Below are positions 1 through 5,653 of a DNA stretch of 7,471 nt, piece by piece. Position 1 is the stretch's first letter. Every line of letters starts with the position of its first letter. A program made the translations under genes and the position numbers. Source of the DNA: Acidobacteriota bacterium (GTDB taxonomy: Bacteria; Acidobacteriota; UBA6911; RPQK01); the NCBI GenBank assembly GCA_003819755.1, contig RPQK01000367.1, positions 1 to 7,471 of the forward strand. The letters run 5' to 3'. The notes under the pieces are model-generated. The model ran no database searches. It saw only the letters and a program-made list of their open reading frames with translations, and had not been told where the DNA came from.

Positions 1-25
1 CGGGCTGTGGAATCATAACGGCGGT

Positions 26-30
26 GAGGT
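26..30 (+). promoter_or_regulatory. Ribosome binding site of the SPFH gene
   Basis: A GAGGT stretch sits 4 bases before the ATG at 35. It fits the anti-Shine-Dalgarno sequence and supports that ATG as the start, even though the same frame stays open to the left edge of the window. Confidence 0.65.
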
Positions 31-34
31 AAAT

Positions 35-1144
35 ATGAACCTTTGGGAAAAGCTGCGCGGGGAGCTGATTGACATCATCCAGTGGCTCGACAGCACGAAC
101 GATACACTGGTGTACCGTTTCGAGCGATACAACAACGAGATCAAGTATCGCGCCAAACTGGTGGTCCGCGAGGGGCAGGCAGCGGTCTTCGTCAACGAGG
201 GCCAGATCGCCGATGTCTTTGCTCCGGGAACCTATACCCTGGAGACGAAAAACCTACCCGTCCTGGCCACTCTCCAGGGCTGGAAGTACGGTTTCGAGAG
301 CCCCTTTAAGGCGGAGGTCTATTTCTGCTCAACCCGGCAATTCACTGATCTGAAGTGGGGGACGCAGAATCCGATCATGATGCGCGATCCCGAGTTCGGG
401 CCGGTGAGACTGCGGGCCTTCGGGACCTATGTGATCCGCGTATCCGACCCGGCCGCCTTGATACGGCAGATCGTGGGGACCGACAATCGTTTCACGCTGG
501 ACGAGATCTGCAATCAACTGCGCAACTTCATCGTGTCGCGTTTTGCGGATGTTCTTGGCTCCAGCCGCATCCCCGTGCTCGATCTGGCCTCCAACTACGA
601 CGACCTGAGCAATTTCATGACCCAGCGTATCGGGCCGGAGATTCAATCCTATGGCCTTGAGTTGACGAAACTGCTTGTCGAGAACATCTCGCTGCCCCCG
701 GCCGTTGAGGAAGCTATGGACAAGCGGACGAGCATGGGTGTCGTCGGAAATCTCGCCGCTTACACGCAATTTAACATCGCCAACTCCATTCCTGATGCCG
801 CGAAGAACCCCGGCGGGCTGGCCGCGGCCGGCGCGGGTTTGGGTATGGGGATGGCCATGGCGGGACCGATCGGGCAAGCCATGATGGGCCAGGGCCCCGC
901 CCCCGCACAGCCAGCCACGCCTCCGCCACTGCCCGGAGCGGTGAGCTTCTTCGCTGGTATCGAAGGAAAACAAGCGGGGCCGTTCGATATGGCGGGGCTA
1001 CAGGAACAAGTCAACGCTGGGCGCCTGACGCGTGAGACGCTCGTCTGGCGGCAGGGAATGCCGAGCTGGACTCCGGCCGGGCAGGTCCCTGAGCTCGCTT
1101 CGCTCTTTGCGGCGGTGCCGCCACCCTTGCCTCCGAGCGCGTGA
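35..1144 (+). CDS. SPFH/Band-7 'virion core protein' family protein with C-terminal GYF_2 domain (YdjI-like)
   Basis: This 369-residue protein is predicted to be a cytosolic SPFH scaffold that assembles at membranes. The N-terminal segment 'MNLWEKLRGELIDIIQW' and the following 'REGQAAVFVNEGQIADVFAPG' region (about 45-66) are typical of the SPFH branch named after virion core protein. The SPFH core runs to about residue 225 and ends in 'GLELTKLLVENISLPPAVEEAMDKR'. Residues 255-300 form a flexible linker rich in Gly, Ala, Met and Pro. Residues 305-358 form a GYF_2 domain ('FFAGIEGKQAGPF', 'LVWRQGMPSWTPA'), a fold that generally binds proline-rich ligands. Proline clusters flank this domain at 293-300 and 362-367. 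I see no signal peptide or membrane helix, so membrane contact would need a partner, and the tail-anchored protein encoded immediately downstream is the natural candidate. The two genes overlap by one base. The family assignment is firm. A role in envelope stress is inferred from the YdjI resemblance. Confidence 0.88.
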   Translation: MNLWEKLRGELIDIIQWLDSTNDTLVYRFERYNNEIKYRAKLVVREGQAAVFVNEGQIADVFAPGTYTLETKNLPVLATLQGWKYGFESPFKAEVYFCSTRQFTDLKWGTQNPIMMRDPEFGPVRLRAFGTYVIRVSDPAALIRQIVGTDNRFTLDEICNQLRNFIVSRFADVLGSSRIPVLDLASNYDDLSNFMTQRIGPEIQSYGLELTKLLVENISLPPAVEEAMDKRTSMGVVGNLAAYTQFNIANSIPDAAKNPGGLAAAGAGLGMGMAMAGPIGQAMMGQGPAPAQPATPPPLPGAVSFFAGIEGKQAGPFDMAGLQEQVNAGRLTRETLVWRQGMPSWTPAGQVPELASLFAAVPPPLPPSA

Positions 1145-2238
1145 TGGAATCCGAAACGGTCACTCTGAAACAGTTCCCTTGTCAGCAGTGCGGCGCGCGC
1201 CTGGACTTTGCTCCGGGCACGGCCGCACTTCGGTGTCCCTATTGTTCGTTCGAGAACCAGATCCCGCAGAGCCAGGAAGAAATCCGCGAGCTCGACTACC
1301 TTGCCCAGCTGGCCGAGTTAGCCGGCACTCAGGAGACCGTGGAAGCCGAGCGGCTTCAGTGCGGGAAATGTGCGGCGGAAACCACGCTGCCGACCGGGGT
1401 CGTCTCCGGCACCTGCCCTTTCTGTGGTTCGAACCTCGTCGCCACCGGGCGAAGCAAGCGATTAGTCAAGCCCAAGTCGTTGCTGCCGTTCGGGATCGCC
1501 CAACGTCAGGCCTTTGATGCCTTCCAGGGCTGGATAAACGGATTGTGGTTTGCTCCAACGGCGCTGAAAAACTACGCGCAGTCTGAAGGAAGGCTTTCGG
1601 GCGTCTATGTGCCGTTCTGGACCTATGATTGCCGGACAACCAGTTTCTACACCGGGCAGAGGGGGGACGACTACTGGACAACGGAAACTTACAGGACTAC
1701 CGAGAACGGCCGCAGTGTAACCAAAACCCGGCGGGTGAAACATACCCGCTGGACCTCCGTGTCCGGCACTGTGTGGGAAAGCTTTGACGATGTTCTGGTT
1801 CCGGCCAGCGACTCACTGCCCGGCGAATGCCTGCAGAAACTCGAACCTTGGGACCTTGAGCGGCTGGTTCCTTTCGCAGATGAGTACCTGAGCGGCTTTC
1901 GGGCGGAGAGCTACCGGGTTTCGCTCGAAGATGGCTTCGGCAAAGCCAAGGAGATCATGGATCTCGCAATCCGCTCGAGTGTGGCAAGGGACATCGGCGG
2001 CGATCAGCAGCGAATTCACTCGGTCCGAACTCAGTGCGACGGGGTAACGTTCAAGCACATCCTCCTGCCAGTCTGGCTAAGCGCTTACCGATTCAAGGAA
2101 AAGGTTTTTCGGTTTCTGGTCAACGCGCGAACCGGAGAGGTCCAAGGCGAACGGCCCTGGAGCGCCTGGAAGATCACAGCGCTGGTTCTGACCATCCTGA
2201 TCGTGATCCTGGTGCTGGTGCTGGTGTTTCAGGAGTGA
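1144..2238 (+). CDS. Tail-anchored double zinc-ribbon protein, partner of the SPFH protein
   Basis: Start at ATG 1144 gives 364 residues; a GTG at 1141 would add one. The stop of the upstream gene (TGA 1142-1144) overlaps this ATG in a TGATG arrangement, and no clear Shine-Dalgarno is seen, so translation is probably coupled. Two zinc ribbons are visible: C14/C17 with C32/C35, and C74/C77 with C92/C95 (CxxC pairs, 'CPYC' and 'CPFC'). A central domain of about 230 residues has many aromatic residues ('YVPFWTYDC') and ends in 'HILLPVWLSAYRFKEKVFRF'. Such proteins are often labelled TFIIB-type zinc finger or, misleadingly, primosomal protein N'-like; no helicase motif is present. Residues 344-362 are a single strongly hydrophobic helix of Leu, Val and Ile, followed only by Gln-Glu, so the protein should be tail-anchored with its ribbons in the cytosol. 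It probably recruits the SPFH protein to the membrane, as YdjG is thought to do for YdjI. The molecular function is unknown. Confidence 0.82.
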   Translation: MESETVTLKQFPCQQCGARLDFAPGTAALRCPYCSFENQIPQSQEEIRELDYLAQLAELAGTQETVEAERLQCGKCAAETTLPTGVVSGTCPFCGSNLVATGRSKRLVKPKSLLPFGIAQRQAFDAFQGWINGLWFAPTALKNYAQSEGRLSGVYVPFWTYDCRTTSFYTGQRGDDYWTTETYRTTENGRSVTKTRRVKHTRWTSVSGTVWESFDDVLVPASDSLPGECLQKLEPWDLERLVPFADEYLSGFRAESYRVSLEDGFGKAKEIMDLAIRSSVARDIGGDQQRIHSVRTQCDGVTFKHILLPVWLSAYRFKEKVFRFLVNARTGEVQGERPWSAWKITALVLTILIVILVLVLVFQE

Positions 2239-2247
2239 TTTCCCGTG

Positions 2248-2303
2248 GGAGCAGCCGCTGGGAGCGTCCCTCGAAGGCATAAGCATACCGCAGCGGCTGC
2301 TCC
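2248..2303. terminator. Perfect 13-bp inverted repeat between convergent genes, possible two-way terminator
   Basis: GGAGCAGCCGCTG at 2248-2260 is matched exactly by its reverse complement at 2291-2303, around a 30-base loop. It lies between the stop of the zinc-ribbon gene (2238) and the stop of typA (2331), where a shared terminator is expected. Neither side has a clear run of U, so it is not a textbook intrinsic terminator. It may act by structure alone, through Rho, or as an mRNA 3'-end stabiliser. GGGAGC also occurs twice, at 2247-2252 and 2260-2265. Confidence 0.5.
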
Positions 2304-2330
2304 GGCGAGCACGCTTCATCACAGTTCCCG

Positions 2331-4148
2331 TCACCTCTTCCTCAGCCTTATCGCATTCGGGGTGACTTCCACCAATTCGTCGTCCTTGATGTATGCCAAC
2401 GTGTCTTCGAGCGTCAGCGCCTTGGCAGGCACCAATCGGATGGCCTCGTCAGACGTGGAGGCCCTCATGTTGGTCAGCTTCTTGTCCTTGGTGACGTTGA
2501 CGTCGAGGTCGACCGACTTCGCGTTCTCACCGACAATCATTCCGTGATAAACCCTGGTCCCAGGACTCACAAACAGCCTTCCTCGCTCCTGCAGGTTGTA
2601 CAAAGCATAGCCCGTTACTGTCCCCGGCCGGTCAGCCACCAGGGAACCGGTTACCCGGGACCGGATGTCGCCGAACCAGGGCGCCCAACGCAGAAAAAGA
2701 GTGTTCAGTATCCCGGCGCCCCGGGTGTCGGTCAGGAACTGCCCGCGAAATCCAATCAGACCCCGCGATGGGACCTCGAACTCCAGCCGTACCCGTCCAC
2801 TGCCGTGGTTCACCATTTTTATCAGCTGCCCTTTACGCTGCCCGAAGGCCTCGGTGACGACGCCGATAAACTGGTCCGGAATATCGACGATGGCCACCTC
2901 GACCGGCTCGTGAACAACTCCGTCGACCTCTCGTGTGATAACGGTCGGCTTTGACACCTGGACCTCGTAGCCTTCACGGCGCATCTGCTCGAGGAGGATG
3001 CTCAACTGAAGCTCCCCCCGACCGCTCACCCGAAAGCTTCCGACCGCACCGTGGCCTGTCGTCTGGCCCAAGATCGTTCCCGATTCCAGATCCTCGACAC
3101 GAATGGAAACATTGGCGAGCAGTTCCTTCTGCAGTCGTTCGCGCAATTTGAGCGAGGTCACATACTTCCCGTCCTGCCCGGCGAAAGGTGAAGTGTTGAC
3201 GGAGAAGACCATCGAAATGGTTGGCTCGTCGATGACGATTGTTGGCAAGGGGCGGGGATCCCTTTCGCTCGCGATCGTCTCACCTATCTCGATGCCCTCA
3301 AGGCCTGCCAAAGCGATGATTTCCCCCGCACATGCGCCTTCAATCAGTTCCTGCTTGAGGCCTTCGAAGGCGTACAGCTGAGTAATTCGGGTTTGCTGAA
3401 TCGTCCCGTCCAGTTTGCAGATCGACACCGTGTCCCCGATTGCCACCTGGCCGGCCGAAATCCGCCCGATGGCGAGCCGACCCACATAATCGTTGTAGTC
3501 AATGTTGGTGACCAGCACCTGCAGCGGGTCCGCCGGACTGGCGACGGGCGCCGGAGTATGCCGGAGGATCGCTTCGAACAACGGCTGCAAGTCGATCCCT
3601 TCGTCCTCGATTCTCTCCCAGGCAATGCCGTCGCGCGAGATGGCATAAATCACCGGGAAATCGAGCTGATCCTCCTCGGCATCCAGATCAATGAAAAGGT
3701 CATAGATCTCGTTGAGAACCTCCCCGGGGCGCGCATCAGGCCGGTCCATCTTGTTAATGACGACGATTGGTTTCAGGCGAAGATCGAGGGCCTTGCTCAG
3801 GACGTAACGGGTCTGCGGGAGGGGACCCTCGGAGGCATCGACGAGGAGCATCACTCCATCGACCATCTTCAACACCCGCTGCACTTCCCCTCCAAAATCG
3901 GAATGGCCCGGCGTATCGACGATGTTGATTTTCACCCCGCCATAGTGGACAGAAGTGTTTTTTGCCAGGATCGTAATTCCCCGTTCCCGCTCGAGGTCCA
4001 TTCGATCCATGACCCGTTCGATGACCCTTTCGTTGGCCCGGAAAAGGCCTGATTGTTTAAGCATCCCGTCGACGAGCGTAGTTTTCCCGTGATCGACGTG
4101 TGCAATGATAGCGATGTTGCGGATATCTTCCCGATAGACTTTGCTCAC
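2331..4148 (-). CDS. typA: Translational GTPase TypA/BipA
   Basis: This 605-residue protein matches the usual family length. It is a ribosome-binding GTPase of the EF-G/LepA class, known in other bacteria to aid 50S assembly and growth in the cold or under stress. G motifs are intact: G1 'AHVDHGKTT' (16-24), G2 'RGITI' (56-60), G3 'DTPGH' (78-82) and G4 'NKMD' (132-135). An EF-Tu-like beta-barrel follows at about 205-300, then two EF-G-like alpha/beta domains. The BipA-specific C-terminal domain begins around 'GLIGFRGQFLTDTRGAG' and closes with a basic 'RLRKR' end. The motif 'GHVD' reads 'AHVD', which is normal for TypA. The start is GTG at 4146-4148, chosen because GGAG lies 7 bases upstream and because 'MSKVYREDIRNIAIIAHVD' is the usual N-terminus. 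The gene stands alone, converging on the left pair and diverging from the UroD-like gene. Recognition is secure. Confidence 0.97.
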   Translation of the reverse strand: MSKVYREDIRNIAIIAHVDHGKTTLVDGMLKQSGLFRANERVIERVMDRMDLERERGITILAKNTSVHYGGVKINIVDTPGHSDFGGEVQRVLKMVDGVMLLVDASEGPLPQTRYVLSKALDLRLKPIVVINKMDRPDARPGEVLNEIYDLFIDLDAEEDQLDFPVIYAISRDGIAWERIEDEGIDLQPLFEAILRHTPAPVASPADPLQVLVTNIDYNDYVGRLAIGRISAGQVAIGDTVSICKLDGTIQQTRITQLYAFEGLKQELIEGACAGEIIALAGLEGIEIGETIASERDPRPLPTIVIDEPTISMVFSVNTSPFAGQDGKYVTSLKLRERLQKELLANVSIRVEDLESGTILGQTTGHGAVGSFRVSGRGELQLSILLEQMRREGYEVQVSKPTVITREVDGVVHEPVEVAIVDIPDQFIGVVTEAFGQRKGQLIKMVNHGSGRVRLEFEVPSRGLIGFRGQFLTDTRGAGILNTLFLRWAPWFGDIRSRVTGSLVADRPGTVTGYALYNLQERGRLFVSPGTRVYHGMIVGENAKSVDLDVNVTKDKKLTNMRASTSDEAIRLVPAKALTLEDTLAYIKDDELVEVTPNAIRLRKR

Positions 4149-4155
4149 TGGATGG

Positions 4156-4159
4156 CTCC
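4156..4159 (-). promoter_or_regulatory. Ribosome binding site of typA
   Basis: On the minus strand GGAG precedes the GTG start by 7 bases, an optimal spacing. It settles the choice of the non-ATG start codon. Confidence 0.7.
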
Positions 4160-4246
4160 GGTTCTAAGGCTCGCGACGCTTTGGCGTGATCCTTCAAATG
4201 TCGAAAACCAGTTAGTTTAGCAGATCTGGGGACGCCGGGTCGATTC

Positions 4247-4291
4247 CGCCCGCCCTTCGGTCCCTTCGGTAGGGTGGGTCGAAGGAGGGCG
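4247..4291. repeat. Imperfect hairpin containing a tandem 9-bp repeat in the divergent spacer
   Basis: CCCTTCGGT occurs twice back to back (4253-4261 and 4262-4270). The outer copy pairs with CGAAGG at 4280-4285, extended by a second short helix of 4247-4251 with 4287-4291. The inner copy can form a small CCCT/AGGG hairpin (4262-4265 with 4271-4274). The element lies between the divergent typA and UroD-like genes, upstream of the promoter proposed at 4387, so it is unlikely to be a terminator or attenuator for the latter. An intergenic palindromic repeat is the simplest reading. The rest of the 4149-4442 spacer shows no other gene. Confidence 0.45.
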
Positions 4292-4386
4292 CGCTGTCAG
4301 CACCCGGATGAAACCGGCGGCGCTACTGACCCACTACCCGCCCTTCCTCCTGCCCGGGCCGATGATGATTTTCGCAATCGACAACC

Positions 4387-4415
4387 TTGACACGGGAGCC
4401 GAAGAATTTTATTGT
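4387..4415 (+). promoter_or_regulatory. Predicted sigma70-type promoter of the UroD-like gene
   Basis: TTGACA (4387-4392, a perfect -35) is followed after exactly 17 bases by TATTGT (4410-4415, four of six matches to the -10). Transcription would begin near 4422, about 20 bases before the ATG at 4443. The site lies inside the longer open frame that starts at 4308, so it supports the shorter gene model. It is read from sequence only. Confidence 0.55.
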
Positions 4416-4442
4416 TGCGTCCTCAAACAATACGATCGCGCG

Positions 4443-5489
4443 ATGCGAAAAGAACAGTGGTCGATTTATAAGGAAGTGGCGAAGCAAGGCGGCTTTCGGA
4501 AAGCACCCGTCGCCCTTATCGTCGACAGCCCCTGGATGCCCGGTTACCTGGGCCTGACCCACCACGACTATTACTTTGACCCGGAAGCCTGGTTCCGAGC
4601 GAATCTCCGTATTATCGAGGAATTCCCCGATATCATCATGTTTCCCTCCTGGTGGGTGGAATACGGCATGGCGATCGAGCCCTCGGCTATCGGGGCAAGG
4701 GTTAACTTCTGGCCTGATCGGCCGCCAAATCAGACCGGTTTCCTCGATCGGCTGGAGGACGTGTCCAGGCTGCCGGCAGTCAATCCCTGCACGGACGGGC
4801 TGATGGCGATGACCTTGCACCGGTACCGGTCTCTGAAAGGTAGGATTCTGGACGCCGGCTTCACGATCCCGGTGGTCGCCGCACGTGGTCCGCTTTGCAC
4901 CGCGGCGTTCCTGAGAGGGCTCACCGAGTTCATGATGGACGTCATCGACAACCCGGCGGGAGTTCATCAACTGCTGGAATATGCGACCGACGTGGCCATC
5001 AACTGGCTGAAAGCGCAGGCCGAGACCATCGGGGAGACCGTAGAGGGCATCTTGGTCCTCGACGATATCGTCGGCTTTCTTTCGCGAGATCACTACCTGA
5101 AGTTCGCGCATCCTTACCTGAAACGAATCTGCGACAGTTTTCCGTCGGAATGGGTCAAGGTCTACCACAATGACGCCAACGTGACCCCGTTCCTGTCAAA
5201 TGTGGCGGAAACCGGTTTCGACGTTCTCAATTGGGGCAAGACTCTTGATGTCGCAGAAGCCTACCGCCGGCTGGGAGCTGATCGGAAGCTCGTTTTGATG
5301 GGCAACGTCAATCCCCTGGAGCCCGGCGTAAACGGCACTCCCGAGGAGGTGAAACGGGCTGCCCTGGACGTCTTGGACAAGACTCGGGGAAGAGCTCATA
5401 TCCTCTCAATGGGCGGAGGAGTCAGCCCGGGGATGCCGAAAGCGAACATCATGGCCTTGCTGGAAGCAGCCAGGGAATTCACGGCATAG
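4443..5489 (+). CDS. Uroporphyrinogen decarboxylase-fold protein, corrinoid methyltransferase-related branch
   Basis: From ATG 4443 the protein has 348 residues and a UroD-type TIM barrel. Landmarks are 'APVALIVDSPWMPGYLG' (21-37), 'ARGPL' (147-151), 'LVLDDIVGFLS' (204-214), 'VYHNDANV' (240-247) and 'SMGGGVSPGMP' (322-332). These belong to the large group of HemE relatives that includes methyl-transferring MtaA/MtbA enzymes. I do not see the N-terminal RQAGRY signature of true HemE, so heme synthesis is unlikely. MtaA and MtbA bind zinc with a His-x-Cys motif plus a distant Cys. Here the comparable motif reads His-Asn-Asp (242-244) and the later position is in a Ser-Met-Gly-Gly stretch, so the metal site, if any, differs. 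The open frame extends to an ATG at 4308, but the extra 45 residues do not look like family sequence and contain a good promoter. No Shine-Dalgarno is visible at either start. No corrinoid protein is encoded nearby. Substrate unknown. Confidence 0.85.
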   Translation: MRKEQWSIYKEVAKQGGFRKAPVALIVDSPWMPGYLGLTHHDYYFDPEAWFRANLRIIEEFPDIIMFPSWWVEYGMAIEPSAIGARVNFWPDRPPNQTGFLDRLEDVSRLPAVNPCTDGLMAMTLHRYRSLKGRILDAGFTIPVVAARGPLCTAAFLRGLTEFMMDVIDNPAGVHQLLEYATDVAINWLKAQAETIGETVEGILVLDDIVGFLSRDHYLKFAHPYLKRICDSFPSEWVKVYHNDANVTPFLSNVAETGFDVLNWGKTLDVAEAYRRLGADRKLVLMGNVNPLEPGVNGTPEEVKRAALDVLDKTRGRAHILSMGGGVSPGMPKANIMALLEAAREFTA

Positions 5490-5507
5490 CCGGACAGAAA
5501 GGAACCA

Positions 5508-5591
5508 AAGGACCCCAAGGACCTCAACGACCTCAAGGACCAACGAGAATGTTTACCATGTCCTTGAGGTCGTTGTGGTCCTTGGGTCTTT
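5508..5591. repeat. Long palindromic hairpin built of 9-bp units
   Basis: Bases 5508-5540 pair with 5560-5591 around a 19-base loop, giving about 31 base pairs with one mismatch (T5524/T5576), one bulged C (5513) and one G-U pair. The left arm is itself a series of 9-mers (CCAAAGGAC, CCCAAGGAC, CTCAACGAC, CTCAAGGAC at 5505-5540), so each arm is a degenerate tandem repeat and the whole is a palindrome. It starts 18 bases after the stop of the UroD-like gene and could end that transcript, though only a short T run follows. It resembles dispersed intergenic repeats of the REP or MITE kind. The first ATG of the following open frame (5549) falls in its loop. Confidence 0.75.
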
Positions 5592-5595
5592 CATC

Positions 5596-5605
5596 ACGAC
5601 GTCGT
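5596..5605. promoter_or_regulatory. Perfect 10-bp palindrome, possible operator
   Basis: ACGACGTCGT reads the same on both strands and lies about 50 bases before the preferred GTG start of the activator gene. Its position would suit binding by a dimeric regulator such as the Fis-type HTH protein encoded next to it. A 10-bp palindrome can occur by chance, and no second copy was noticed. Confidence 0.2.
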
Positions 5606-5653
5606 CACCCCCCGCACTTCTTGCGCTTCTCGAAACCCGCTAATCTGGACATT

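Noticed and set aside
1..18. Possible end of an upstream gene (frame 1 reads RAVES then TAA)
   Set aside because: Six codons cannot be told from chance; it is noted only because an upstream partner gene would be informative.
329..973. Minus-strand open frame of 214 codons opposite the SPFH gene
   Set aside because: It lies entirely antisense to a well-supported gene and its product has no recognisable domain; such frames are common in GC-rich DNA.
2209..2226. Three perfect copies of CTGGTG at the end of the zinc-ribbon gene
   Set aside because: They encode Leu-Val pairs of the membrane helix and are explained by codon choice in a hydrophobic segment.
3393..4052. Plus-strand open frame of 219 codons opposite typA
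   Set aside because: It is a shadow of the conserved GTPase domain, with no ribosome binding site noted and no family resemblance.
4182..4197. Sigma54-like site TGGCGT-N5-TTCAA between typA and the UroD-like gene
   Set aside because: The -24 half and spacing fit, but the essential GC of the -12 element is missing, so linking the UroD-like gene to the neighbouring activator through it is not justified.
4323..5168. Minus-strand open frame of 281 codons opposite the UroD-like gene
   Set aside because: The sense strand encodes a clear UroD-fold protein; the antisense product is of odd composition and unrecognisable.
4443..5489. Annotation as hemE (heme biosynthetic uroporphyrinogen decarboxylase)
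   Set aside because: The HemE N-terminal signature is absent, and the sequence matches the wider UroD-fold methyltransferase-related group instead.
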